The position numbers were made by a program, and so were the translations under genes. The notes under the pieces were generated by a model, which had not been told where the DNA came from, did not search any database, and saw only the letters and a list, made by a program, of their open reading frames with translations. A stretch of 64,000 nucleotides of DNA from Bostrychus sinensis. Taxonomy: Eukaryota; Chordata; Actinopteri; Gobiiformes; Eleotridae. Where the stretch lies: positions 36,191,855 through 36,255,854 of the forward strand of contig CM036241.1 of the NCBI GenBank assembly GCA_020698575.1. Direction: 5' to 3'. Positions 1 through 11,630 of the stretch are shown here, one piece after another; the first letter of the stretch is position 1, and each line of letters opens with the position of its first letter.

Positions 1-1465
1 TGGTATACATTTTTATGATTTTTTTCACAGGTACACTTTTGTGACTTAACAGGAGCAACATAACAAATTTTGATAGAGTGTATTAATTGTGTTTAGAAAA
101 TCAAAATCAGTGATAAAATACACATCTGAGTCAAATTTCACAGAAAAAAAGTCAGAACCACTGCAAAGTTATCAAGAAAATTAAATTTGAAAAGGACACT
201 TTTGTCCTCATTGGGGCACAAAGAACAATGTGAGCTGAGCTGAGTCTCGTTGCTGTGAGCTGTTCTTCTCCCAGAGGTGGTGTAGGCCTATTATTCTTTG
301 CTACTACATAGAGTGAGACGAGGGTAGGAGCAGGGCTGAGTAGGCTACATGAGCGATGGCTTATTGATATGTGAATACAGCAATTATAGAAGGTTTTCTG
401 TGTTGTTGATTTTTTTTGCACTAACAACTATACAAAGTTGCTTTATCTGTTGCATGAATAACATAAGTATCTCTCCATTTATCCAAGCTTGGAACCAACC
501 CAGAGAGTATACTGGCCTGTGACTCCTTGTGGGTAGATCAACATCGCCCTTTTTGACTGAATCTGAATAGAAAAACTGTGGGTCGGTTGCAGTCGTCGTG
601 ACCCCTGCCATACATTCCAAATATCTGAGCGTTAGTAAAGCTGACAATATCACTTCACAACTCACTGTACACGCTGTGGAAAAATCCGTTTGATCCCCCT
701 CACTTTGAGCGCAGGGATGTGAGGAGCACACACACATGTTCCGTGGAGGCACTTGGGCCCCGCCACAGGGGACACTCTCACACTCAATAGAGCCAATTAG
801 AGCAGGAAGCATTTAGTGATTCATGCAACATTTCACGCATCCCAGCAGATCGCCCCTGTCCCATTCCCCTGTCTTCCCCCTCTCTTTCTCCACATTCCTT
901 TACTTTTCAATCATTCGCCCTGCATCTGTGTGTGTTAGTGGCAGATGAGGATAAGACACCATCGCGTTAGAGCCCATTAAGCAGCTAGTGTGCCTCAGTT
1001 CAAATTATGATCTGAGGGACTTCTTAGTGTGTTCTTGACATACACTGTTAACATTTATTCACATAAGGTCCAGCCATAGTCAGCGCAGGTAGTGGAGAGG
1101 GTCAAAGTTCTTCTGCTTACAAGGGGTCAAGGGTAGAGCCTGTTCCACCAACTATGGGCTTGAGGTGGGGAGCCTATCCTGATAACTATGTGTTTAAGTC
1201 CCTTTCACGTAGGACAAATGTATGTATGTGTCAGCCCATCCTATGTGGAAAAAGCTTAAGTCCTAGCCTTGCAACTGACTGACCATTGTGCAGGGTGAAC
1301 TGCAGCATAAGCACATAGTTAACTGCTACTACTTACTAGAGTGCAAAGGCTTGCCACCAAGCTCAGCGGCAGAACCTCGCACCTTGGTAGCGCACTTAAG
1401 TGAAAAAAGCAAAACAAAACTTTGACGTAAGCTCAGCGCATCCAATCACAGAGCCTGAAAGGTCA
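1..1465. other. Non-coding, nothing recognised
   Basis: AT-rich sequence without a repeat or exon that I recognise. Two minus-strand open frames (152-427 and 384-812) have no domain, no splice context and cysteine/serine-rich low-information composition, so they are treated as chance. Confidence 0.5.
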
Positions 1466-2033
1466 GTTCAGACTAGTGATGGCTCGTTCCTGAATGAGCC
1501 GGCTCCAAGAGATTGTTTGGAGTGTTTTGGAAGAGCCAATTTCCATAGATGAAAGCTGAATCTTCACCTGCTTCTGCACAAGCAGAGCGGGATTTTATTT
1601 TGATGGGCACACCATGAGCCAATCACATGTGAGGATAGAGTAAGATCATATCATCATGTGAAAGAAGTAAGGTGGGCTCCAGCAAGTGTAGAGGTGCAGG
1701 TCAGGTACACAGAGAAACAGAGAGCGATGGGTAACAGGCTGGATTTAAATGTAAACTCATTAGGAAAAAGTGAAGGAATAAGCAAAAACCAAAAAGAAGC
1801 AGCATCTGGCTGCATTTTGTGCTTGCAAGCTGCGTAAAAATAAAGCTTTTACAAAAACACTGATTAAGAAGTTGTTTACAGACACACAAACCATTCAGTA
1901 TGGCTAAATAAGGCCTAAATAAAATGCTTCAAGTGATACTAAATGAAGAGCCATTTGGGAACCCTCACAGCCGGCTCAAGCCATAAGAACTGATTCTTTG
2001 AAAAGAGCCAGACTGTCCACCCCTAGTTGAGAC
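1466..2033. mobile_element. hAT-like non-autonomous element (MITE) with 8-bp target duplication
   Basis: The element spans 1474-2025 (552 bp). It begins TAGTGATGG and ends CCACCCCTA, giving short imperfect terminal inverted repeats of the TAGNGNTG type known for hAT transposons. The flanks GTTCAGAC (1466-1473) and GTTGAGAC (2026-2033) match at 7 of 8 bases, the size expected of a hAT target duplication. Subterminal GAGCCGGCTC motifs occur near both ends, in opposite orientation. There is no transposase frame inside, so it must have been mobilised in trans. The match to a widespread fish GGCTCGTTC-type repeat is from memory. Confidence 0.75.
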
Positions 2034-2268
2034 AAAGCGGTAGAAGCAGGATGTTTACTATTGTCAGATTAGAAAGTTAGCCTAGCATACAGGGATGTAG
2101 CCCTCTTGGTTTATGAGATGAGTGTGGTGTTGCTGAACATTACTTTCACTGAGATGGTAAAATAATACCAGGCTAAACTGCATTTCAAAAAATTCAACTA
2201 CTACCACTTCCCTGTCTTTGTGTTTGCCATGTCCATGAATTGCGCATCTCCGCTTCCACACCACTTTA

Positions 2269-2282
2269 CCCCCCCCCCCCCC
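2269..2282 (+). repeat. Poly(C) run
   Basis: Fourteen consecutive C residues, a simple mononucleotide tract and potential G-quadruplex former on the other strand. Confidence 0.95.
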
Positions 2283-2304
2283 AGGAGTTTGCACCCGTTG
2301 TGTC

Positions 2305-2460
2305 CAAATTCATTCACTATGGAGATTTTAGATTTACCAATTTACCTATACATGCATTCTTTGAACGGTGGGAGGAATTCTGAGTACCAGGAAGAAACCT
2401 TCATAAACAACAAGATTTGTTGATGATCAGCTCAGGAATCGAACCCTCAATCACCTTGCT
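2305..2460 (-). repeat. Degenerate L2/CR1-type LINE tail
   Basis: The stretch with GGTGGGAGGAATTCTGAGTA, then GAAACC and CAGGAATCGAACCCTCAA, follows the order of the very common fish repeat derived from an L2-like LINE 3' end. It lies in the orientation in which the LINE sense strand is the minus strand. It is strongly mutated and has no coding content. Confidence 0.55.
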
Positions 2461-4105
2461 GCGTGTCATGAGTGCTTAAACACTCAAAAGCCATTACAAA
2501 ATTAATCCAATAATCCTCAATAAGAACTGAAGGTTAAAATCACAAAAATGTCAGATGAGATATGTGCCGCTGATGTACCACCGAATTACAACTCTATCTA
2601 TTTCATGTCCCACGGATGGCTGCTTCTTCAATCACCTAAAGCTGAGAATGTCAGAGTTACTTCCTTATGTCAGCTGGAGGCATAAGCACAGCGAGATATA
2701 CAGTCAGTATTTTTTGTGTGTCCCAAGCTGAAACCTGCTACACACAGCTACAGTAGATGTTGATCAGTCTTAACCAAATTCCTTCACAACAAAGCCTGCA
2801 TTCGTGTCCCAAGACGAAACAAATAAATCAGTGACTTTGCCACATCTTTCTTGTCTTTCTTGTCGTCCATCCCTTGCTGAGGGCTTCTCCCTCCGCCAGT
2901 TCATATTTAGTCTCTTGAAACATTCATAACTCAGGTATGTGGTCTGAAAAACAATGCCGTCGGTGAGTGCGTCGCCCATCAGTCACCAGCCAAGAGAAAC
3001 CAAGCATGAGATCACAACACGACTGCCCTTGTCAAAGCAATTTGGGTTCAACCTCGGGGAGCCGCCACCAGGGTCAGATGCACGCAGTCCCTTAGAGGGG
3101 TCCACCAGAAGTAACAGCTTCATTTGCATACCGCAGCTCTGTCCCAGCGGGATTAGCATTTTAGCCCATATGAGCTTTTTTTTTTTTTTTTTCATCGTCT
3201 GGTTTATATTCCTCACTGTGCATTCCAGCCCACATCATTTTTCCTAATGCATCACTGCTGAATTATGGGTTTGCGTCCTGTAATTACAGCAGAAATGCCT
3301 GCAGAAATAGTCGACTCCCCAGAGACGCAACTTGCTGTTATTGTTATTATTATCATCATTAGTGTTATCAGCTTGTCTGTGCCATAAATATTCGAGCCGG
3401 GAGAACTACTGAGTGCAAATAAGGCCTACGTGATTAGTGCCATGAGTGCTCACTGTTCTTGAGCACTCCAAGCCTTCAGTTAAATGTCTAATTAGTCTAT
3501 TGACAGGAGTGAAACATGGCACAGGGGGGACGTCCTGACCACACATCTCCAATCCCCTCGCCATTTTCTATCAGCTTTCACTCCAGTTTCTCAGCTTTAG
3601 GTTTTATTAAACAGTTAGTTCCTATTTGCAGAGCAGCGCACAGGCGGGACCCCCTGCCTCTAGAAATGTTACACCCCGTGGGTTTCTTCCCTGTCTAGAA
3701 AACAAGCAACATGGAGGGAAGAAAAAAAAATATGTGTAAATAAAACCTGAAGTGGATATGGCAAATCTCTAAGAGTGGAATTACCAGAAGCCACAGCTCC
3801 ATGACTGTCGTGCTTTCCTCTCATTGCGGTCGTTTCAAACAACAGAGGCAGCTGCTGTGTGTTTTAGCATGCATTCAGAGCGCTGTGCAAAAAGCTCCCC
3901 ACAACAATAGCCATAGGTTTTACATGCCTTTTTTTTTTTTTCAAGTAAGTGTGACATAGTTGAAATAAAATACTAAATTTGTCTTTAATGAGAAGTATAT
4001 AATCAGGGTTTAGCCAACCAGCTAAATGCAGATAGATTTTCATTTTGTCTAGAGACACACATACTCACAGCCACTTTGGCCAGTTGAATTTTATGCACCT
4101 ATATC
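2461..4105. other. Mostly unique intronic sequence
   Basis: No exon or known repeat was recognised. It contains T/A homopolymer tracts near 3176-3192 and 3930-3941. The part from about 3260 to 3480 has balanced composition and no repeat signature, but no function can be assigned. Confidence 0.5.
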
Positions 4106-4671
4106 TTTAAGGGACTATATTAAGCAAAATCAACTTTTCTGAGCTTTCTAGCTCAAGCTAGGTATAATGTTCCCTCATCAAAAACATACCAGGAGTTGTG
4201 TTTTTTTTTTTTTTCGTTCATGCCTGTTTGAGTAATCCTCTATTCTTTTACATTGAGTTTATGAGAGGACAAAAACAGCTCATTTCACTGGTGTCTGCCT
4301 TTTCCACCTGACCATGCCCCTCCATCCTCACGGCCCTGTCCTGTTCAGGAAGTGCTGCTCAGGCTTCCCTTGCAGCAACCAAACAAACCCACCCCCAAAC
4401 TGCAGTGGACACCACTCAAACACTCAGCATGTGTTTTTGTGAGGAGCACTGAAGGGGCGTGCCAGCAGCGGGACAGCGGGAAGAGAGGGCTCTTAAAGTG
4501 ACAGGGACCTGATCTGAGCATTTCTCAAAGAATCAAATGATGAGTTTTGTCAAATAATTTTTTTTTCAATAATTATTGCATTTTCTGACTAACAAAACAC
4601 AAGATGCTCATCTAGATGTCTCCTAAATTAATTTAAAAGACTCACAAAAAAGCATAATATAGGCCCTTTAA
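4106..4671. mobile_element. Family A MITE, full-length copy
   Basis: The left end TTTAAGGGACTATATTAAGC and the right end, reading inward on the minus strand as TTAAAGGGCCTATATTATGC, form terminal inverted repeats. The internal order is GAGCTTT, then TATAATGTT, AAAACATACC, GGAGTTGTGT, TTCATGCCTGTTTGAGTAAT. This is shared with at least a dozen other places in this window. No transposase is encoded. The TTAA at the ends hints at a piggyBac-like target site, but the boundaries are not clean enough to prove it. Confidence 0.75.
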
Positions 4672-4789
4672 CTTTAGAGGTTAGGCCTGAATTTATGTTG
4701 CTCTGCTCAACTTAGAAACATTACATTAGTGCAGCAAGTTACTTCTTTAAGTTAACTTTATTTATTCATATTCTTACGCAGTGATCAGA

Positions 4790-4940
4790 CCCCATGTCAG
4801 CAACTAGGGACCTTAGGGGGGGTACATCCTACACAGTGGCCCGGGCTGACACAGAGACGTAGACAGGCAGACAACCATTCACTCTCACATTCACTGGAGT
4901 CTTGAAACTTGAATTGAGGAGCAATCTCATGACCTCCTTG
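4790..4940 (-). repeat. L2-type LINE tail fragment
   Basis: GGGTACATCCTACACAGTGG, then GCTGACACAGAGACG and ACAACCATTCACTCTCACATT follow the order seen in the minus-orientation fish L2-derived tail repeat, also present at 26735-27010 and 52470-53110 in this window. Non-coding and degenerate. Confidence 0.6.
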
Positions 4941-7520
4941 GCCCCATAATATTAAAAAAAAGGTGACATAGTAAGTGTGAGCTGTAACAGTTTTCTTATG
5001 CAGTGCAGTTGTAAATGCTGTATTTGTGTCACGATTTAGTGTTGATCAAGGCAGCAGTGGATAGGCGACAAGAAAAACACAACTGTATATGGACTTTGTT
5101 TTTTGGCTTCTAATTTTTTTACCCTATATTATTTGACTATTGCTTTGCATAGCACTGTGTTAACACAGCTGTCTCCCTCCTCCTGCTGTAATTCTGCATA
5201 ATTATGATGTGGCCCATTAGCAGTATCTTCAAGGGTAACACACTGTGTTTCCCCTGACAATATCTTCTCTGGGGACCTAGCAGGAGGCTCTGTTCAAAAG
5301 ATTACTGTGCAGGTGCATCTTAAAAAAAAATCACAAAATAGAATTGCTTAACTACAATATTCTATTTTATATATTTTAATTTTAGATGAACCTGTATTTA
5401 ATATATTCCCTATCTGTGTCAACTTATTAATCATGCTGTAACCTACTATTTCTAAGGTGTAAATGTCCAGATCTTCAAATGTCTCAAAGGAGAAACAAAA
5501 CAAAAAAAAACAAAAAACAAAAAAAAGGCCACCTCTTAAAGAGCTCTTGCCAACCCAGATGCCACCCTAACTAGTAAAGACAAATGTGAAAATACAAATT
5601 TTGTCATGGGTCAGACATTTATGGAAAAACTCTGATTTCTGAGTATTTTTAAATATTCAAAGATAAACTTAATACAAGAAAAGTAATGACTAAGAATAAA
5701 CGACAGAAACACCCGCAGCCCTGGTGGAATTAAGTAGCTATGTATGCACCATTGACACTTATAAACTTTGTCTTTACTCAACATTGAATATAAATGTACT
5801 AAAGCTTCAGCTCTGGGCATGTTTGTGAGACGTTTTGATTAATAACATGTTCATTATTTCATTCAGCTGTAATGGACAAAGCTGCTATTTTAGACACTGG
5901 CACTTTTTTATTTTTTATTTTTTTTACATTGTGGAAAGACTGTTGAAAATGAAGTTAATTAATTGAGTGTAACCTGTCTTACATTCTGTTTTAAAGGCAT
6001 CAAAAAAAGTGCTTTTTTCAATCATCCTATTTTGTTCAAACGTTGGCAGTAGATATATTGTATTCATCTGTTTGCCACCCCTAAATTATCCATTATCCTC
6101 CTTGCCACCTCATGAGTTTTTCCTCTAGATCCATCCCTGATCACTATGCTTACATGGAGAGTTGATTCCAGTCCAGTTTCTCCAGAAAACATACCACTCT
6201 TGAGTCTATCTACATGCAGAGCAGAGAGACAAATTACTGAGACCAGTGCGCTGTCAGGCATTCAAATGTATGTATGAATGTATGATCTGGGGATTTACCA
6301 GTAGCGCGAAATGTTTGTAGCCTTAAATGCTAATAAATGCGGCAACTCAACACATTATTCTTAACCATACAATTCCTGTGTTTTATGCAGATTGTTTTTG
6401 TGACGCAAGTGTAAATCACCTTAGTGCATGTAGAGGTGGAAGTGTGGAAGTTCTGGAGGGGGTGACAAATAGGTAGTGAGAAAAATGAGTCAGCCAATAA
6501 AAAACACTGCTTCCTCTCCTCCTGATGACTTTTTAGGCTATTCTGTGTTTTCTTTTCTTCTTCGGCTGATACTTTTGCCTGATAAATGAACTGCAAGCAA
6601 ACATACACACACAGAAGAAGTAAAATCCAGCATGCAAATGTAAAAGAAAGTTGCATTCACAGTATTCAGTGTGTTATCCTTGAACTTGGCGTAAAGGAAA
6701 AGTGTTTAGCATCTTTTTACGTGGTAGATATGAAATGGCAGTCATGCAATTGATGCAAACAGCTTTGTCCTTTGCAATGCCAGAAACAGTATCATTTCCA
6801 CACTATAGCTAAAGAAAAGACATGTTTTTGTTTTCAACCTACAGCTGTGTTTTCTCATTCTGTGAAGTGTTGTTGGCGCAAAAAGAATATAGAGCTATTT
6901 CATGTCGGTTGTACAACTGTCCTGTTACACAAACTCACCGATGTCAACACTGCTCAGCAGAAGGCGCCCCGCTGAGTGCTGTCTATTGGTTGCCACTCTC
7001 GAGAGATTGCCGGCAATGTAAAATGGGCAGTTTTTGCATATCACTAACCTACTTTTACACTGGAGACGCCTTCACAAGTTCCCTGTTTTATATATTGAGG
7101 CCAATGCCAAACACTTCCATTCTGCTAGGATTCTGTTACTAATGTGGCACAGCACTTTTCACAGTTCACTGTACAATATCTGACACCGCGACTTGGTTCA
7201 CTTCTATTCATTGATTCTGACATCAATTATAATAAAGAGTAAGGACTGTAATAAAAAGCCTGTGAGGTCCCTTGTAGTGAAAATGATGTTTGGAAAAATT
7301 ACTCAGACAATAGTCAACTGGCGGTGACCTTTTTTATTCTCATTGTGTGCCGGCGTTTGTGCTTTTACTTCTATTCTTTGTTCGTCATGCAGTTGTCAGC
7401 CCTGTGACTTGTTGAAACCTAAATAAGTGTCTTGGGAAAGGGCAATTGTTTGAATGCAGGATTAATGAGTGATACTTGTGTGTGACACTTAAGGGGAAAG
7501 TCACTTAGTATACAATTTTT
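4941..7520. other. AT-rich intron, no gene seen
   Basis: AT-rich unique-looking sequence with A-rich tracts (about 5500-5527 and 5906-5930). The open frames 6330-6656 (minus) and 6822-7142 (plus) have no family signature. No repeat could be identified with confidence. Confidence 0.45.
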
Positions 7521-7840
7521 TTAAAGGTCCCCTGTAATTGACTATATTTGAGCTTTTAACCATGGTATAATGTTTTCATGGAATTTTGTTTCATTTATAC
7601 TTGTTCGAGTAATCCTTTTTGCTGAGCCTGTTCTCTTCTAAAGATCTGGAAACGCTCGGGTTCACGGCTCTACATAGGCAAGCTCATACAGCGTCACATT
7701 CCAAGCGTTTTCAGCAAAGTCAGCAAAGTCAAAGTAGCATCTGCCCCAAAAAAGACATTATATTGAGATAAACGTGAAATGCTAATGCAAAGAATTATTT
7801 CAAAAAGCCTGAAAAAAGCACAATATGGGATCTGTAAAGG
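7521..7840. mobile_element. Family A MITE, internally shortened copy
   Basis: Left end TTAAAGGTCCCCTGTAATTG, internal GAGCTTTTAACCATGGTATAA and GAAACGCTCGGGTTCACGG, right end GCACAATATGGGATCTGTAAAG. At about 320 bp it is shorter than the copies at 10023-11032 and 28076-28743, lacking much of their middle. Confidence 0.75.
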
Positions 7841-8261
7841 TAAAGATTTGGTTTGAAACAGGCTTAGTTGCATAAACACAGTTCTTCAGAGAATTGAATG
7901 AGTAAAAGCAGTGGTTTAAAGCAGTAAAGAACTGTTGTTTGTGTTCATTCAATAGTTTGTTTTTGGGATAAAGTGCAGGCAGTGATGTGTCAAAGTTATG
8001 GACAGTATAAGGTTATGCATGAAACTGTTAAAGTGCTAAGATAAGAAAGATTTGTTCATGCTTGTGTTATAACAATAATAAGAAAAAAACTACAGTCAGG
8101 ATGTGATGAGCGAGTCTACAGAGTGCATGGTACAGAGTGTTCTCCTGTCAGTGACTATGTCTGTATTTGTTTTTTGTTTTTTAATAAATATGTGGCACTG
8201 CAAGTGAGTAGGTCCATTATTCTGAGCGGTGTAACGTATTTTAAAAGTTCTGAAAACCTAC
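7841..8261. other. Intron with one half of a local direct repeat
   Basis: Includes 8068-8125, whose sequence recurs in diverged form at 8872-8930 on the far side of the next MITE copy. Nothing else was recognised. Confidence 0.5.
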
Positions 8262-8665
8262 TGAAAGGGGCAACATTATGCTTTCATTTATTTTTTGAAC
8301 ACAATCTTGGTCACCTCAGGACTGCACGTTTAACAAGCTTTCAAAACATTATCTGACTAAATATAATAATGTTTCCAATAATTAATTTATTACTCCCATA
8401 AAGAAACAGCTAAGAGAAAAACAAGCTTTAAACTTTCTGTAGGATGCCATTTTACTATAAACTGAAAAATAGCTGTGAGGAATCAGTGGAAACAGGACTG
8501 TACACTGTGTTTTGGATAAATGAATGAAAGCAGACTGGATATAGAGGGCTTGTTCATTGGTCAGTGCTTCCTGGAGTGGGCAGGGGTTCATGTGAGAGGT
8601 GGAGATTTGGTAACAGAGTGTAATATTTGGTGGACAGAGTTGTGGAGCTAACAAAGAAAATCTGT
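8262..8665. mobile_element. Family A-related MITE copy
   Basis: Begins GAAAGGGGCAACATTATGC and carries AGCTGTGAGGAATCAGTG, then ATGAATGAAAGCAGACTGGA and GGGCTTGTTCATTGGTCAG. This order recurs at 38090-38492 and 54276-54795. The right end is decayed and the boundary approximate. A 97-codon minus-strand frame across it is incidental. Confidence 0.65.
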
Positions 8666-9232
8666 CATTTGGCACTGGTGTTTCAAAAGCAGATACAGTT
8701 AATATGTTTTAGATTTTGCAAAACACTGTGTGTAATGTTGTACTAAAAGTGTGATTGTGAAAATGTGTGTGAATTGGGCTGATTGGAGATGACTGTTTCT
8801 TTCCTGGATGTCAAGTTACGGAATTTGTACATTTATTTTGACTTTATAGTTTAAGCAATTACAAAAAAACTGTAATAATAAGAAGGCTACAGTCCATACG
8901 TGATGAGTGAGTCTACAGAGCGCACTCCTGACTGTTTGAAAAAAAAAAAAACAGAGATTGTTTTTTTAAATAATTTTAGTTTAGTTTAGTTTAGATTTGT
9001 TTTAAAGATGTTTTGAAGAAAAATACTTCTTGTGTACATTTTCATATTTCATATATTCTTCACATTTTCTTCTGTGTAAAAAAAAACAAAAAAACCAACA
9101 ACAAAAAAAAAAAAACACTTGCTCAGTTAATAATTTAAAGCATTTAAATGAGTTTAGCCTCACTACCAGAGGGTGCTGGGTGTGATTCAGGTTTGGTTTT
9201 GCAATAAAGTGACAGCAGCGGCAGCAATAGCA

Positions 9233-9271
<39 letters not shown>

Positions 9272-10022
9272 CAGCAATAAAACCTAACCTAAGAAACCTG
9301 AAAACTCTACATTCATGTTTTAAATGATTTTAAAATGTGTAAATGTTGTTGGCTCCTTTTCCTTCAACCCAACATGAATAATATATTGAAATAGCAATAC
9401 TTTTACTTGAATACAAATATGGAGCACTCCTTCCACCTCTGTGCTTGCAGCAGTAAAATGCATGCATATCCTCCTATTCTGCCAGAGCTCAGCCCAGTCA
9501 CATGGCCCTTCGTCCTCCGAGTCCTTGCAAAAAAGGTTGTCCAAACACAAGACCTTCATTAGACTCCTGCTCCACGCAAATCCACTGCCGCCACAAAAAC
9601 CCAGTGTTTAAAAAATCAGTTGTGAAAAGGTTACAAAGGCCTCTGTCTGCTTGTCTCCCAGACGTCCTTCCCCAAGGTGAGCTCCCCTGTGCCGTTATAA
9701 TTGAAAATTAAGCATTTGCTGCAGTATAATTAAACTGTGACCTTTGAACTCCAGGCGAAACCTCAGATGCATATTAAGCCATTAGAGGAACACTATCTGC
9801 ACATAGACATGCACTGGGAAGGTGACAAACAGTGACTATTCCTTAATTATCACCCAAGCCATTAGAGCGCAAGCCTTCCATATCACCTTTTGATTTCTGC
9901 AGCTGATAGTTTGAGGGAATATCTCATTTATTCTTAATTAGTTATCAGAAAGCTTTATAAAACAGGTGGTAATGACAGGAGAGAGGGCACCACTGCACAG
10001 TTGATAAAGGAGTGTAAATTAC
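8666..10022. other. Intron; simple repeats and possible conserved patch
   Basis: Holds a TTTAG-rich stretch near 8978-8997, an A-tract region near 9079-9115 and a trinucleotide array (separate entry). About 9360-9440 resembles the end of the AAGTACTTCTTCCACC repeat seen at 38500-38635. The part at 9840-9970 lacks repeats and is rich in TAATTA cores, as conserved enhancers often are. Confidence 0.45.
9232..9271 (+). repeat. (AGT)n microsatellite
   Basis: About thirteen AGT units, with one AGA interruption near the start. Confidence 0.95.
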
Positions 10023-11032
10023 TTAAAGGTCCCATAGTGTCAACCTTTCCGAGCTTTTTACCATATAATAATGTTTCCACCTCAAAAACATACCTGCAGT
10101 TGTGTGTTGTTTCATTCACGCATGCTTGAGTAAAACTGTATGCTGAGGCGCTGCCCTTCCCAAGATCTGAAAACGCTCGGTCTGTAGACAGGTGAAACCC
10201 CGCCTTCTCCAGGAAGTGCTCTTACGCTGTTTCTAAAGCACATTACCAGGCTCATTCTGATCATTTCAGTGCTGAAATTTAACTCATTTATATAACTGTT
10301 AGCTTCATGTTGCTAATAGCCGTGCTAATTAGACATTTTGTCAGGCTCTGTCGTTTTCACACTTGCAGTAATAATAATGCATTGGTCTTATACAGCACTT
10401 TATTGGACACTCAAAGACACTTTACAATTGCATTATTCCTTCACTCCTTATATTTGGTGAGCTACTTCAATAGCCACAGCTGCCCTGGGGCAGCCTGACG
10501 ATAATGTGGCTGCCATTCTATGCCAACAGCCTCTCTACAGTACAGTACAGAAAGCAAGGTGGGTGAAGTGTCTTGCCCCAGGACACAATGACAGTATGCA
10601 ATGCCGGTGACAGGGCTTGAACCGCCAACCTTCAGGCTACCAAATGAGCCACTGCCCCATCTTTTGTTGCAAGCACTGAGAGATTCTCTTCTCAGGTCTG
10701 AACTCATATCCTTGAGTTCTACTTTATTCACATGTGAACAAAAAATGGAAAGGAACAGAGGCAGCAGTATCTGTAGAGGGCCTCAGTTCTGTAGTCCTTC
10801 ACTGCAGCAGAATCTGCTATAAACTACAGTGTTTGTAAAGGAGTGGGAGCTACAGGTAAAGTGGGAGGGGCCAGCAGGGCCTTAAAGCGACAGGCGCCTA
10901 ATTCAAGCGTTTTCTGCAAAGAGAAGAGGTTTTCATTACCTATACATTAATGTAAATACTAATGCAAAAGTGTCCATTATTCTTTCAAAAAGTTTCAGAG
11001 AAAAAAAAAACAACAACTAATGGGCCCTTTAA
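10023..11032. mobile_element. Family A MITE interrupted by a SINE
   Basis: Left end TTAAAGGTCCCATAGTGTC and right end AATGGGCCCTTTAA form the terminal inverted repeats. Internal blocks match the uninterrupted copy at 28076-28743 in order: GCATGCTTGAGTAA, CTGATCATTTCAGTGCT, AAGCACTGAGAGATTCTC, TTATTCACATGTGAAC, GCCAGCAGGGC. The extra roughly 300 bp between the CTCTGTC block and the GCAAGCACTG block is a separate SINE. Both ends finish in TTAA, which could be part of the inverted repeat or a piggyBac-like target duplication. Confidence 0.8.
10362..10655 (-). mobile_element. tRNA-derived SINE nested in a family A MITE
   Basis: On the minus strand the head near 10655 reads GGCAGTGGCTCATTTGGTAG, then GGTTGGCGGTTCAAGCC. 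These resemble an A box and B box of RNA polymerase III promoters from a tRNA ancestor. Next comes GGCAAGACACTTCACCCACC, and the tail near 10370 is an AT-rich CATTATTATT stretch. The head and body match the elements at 46178-46345 and 58417-58600. It interrupts the MITE at 10023-11032 and so is the younger insertion. Its target duplication is not clear. It is not a functional tRNA gene. Confidence 0.7.
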
Positions 11033-11421
11033 TTTACAGAAAAAGAGGAGAGAAAAAACAAAACAGTAATACATGATGGGACTAAGCTGATCACAGTTTG
11101 AGTATGAACAATTTAAGTAATATTGAGGCCAAGCGTTTGTTGAGCTCTTGAGCAGAGGATGATGTCAGCATAGAGGATTACTCATTCAAGAATGATACAT
11201 CCTGAATTCTGGAAATGTTGGGATATTTCTTTTTTTATTTGAATAAAATGAAAACCAAAAGACTTTAAAATCACACGAGACAATATTTTATTCACAGGAG
11301 AACATAGATAACATAACAAATGAGAAATGTTACACTTTTATGCACAAAATTAGCTCATTTTAAATTTGATGCCTGAATAAAATATTGACTCGTGATTTGA
11401 AAGTATTTTAGTTTTCATTTT

Positions 11422-11425
<4 letters not shown>

Positions 11426-11513
<88 letters not shown>
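11426..11513 (+). repeat. (AT)n microsatellite
   Basis: About 43 uninterrupted AT units. It directly precedes a family A fragment. A minus-strand frame through it (Ile-Tyr repeats) is an artefact. Confidence 0.98.
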
Positions 11514-11516
<3 letters not shown>

Positions 11517-11539
11517 CATCCCAACATTTTCAAAATTGG

Positions 11540-11630
11540 TTTGTACAAAACACAACTCCAGGTATGTTTTTGAGGTGCAAACAACATTATAACATGGTTA
11601 AAAGCTACAAAAGGTTGATTTATTGTAATA
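11540..11630. repeat. Family A MITE fragment
   Basis: AAACACAACTCCAGGTATG, then TTTTTGAGGTGC, ATTATAACATGGTTAAAAGC match one end of family A copies such as 29780-30036, in the same orientation. The rest is missing. Confidence 0.65.

Noticed and set aside
384..812. 142-codon minus-strand open frame, one of the longest in the window
   Set aside because: No domain, no splice sites matching its ends, and non-coding composition. Chance length for 64 kb of six frames.
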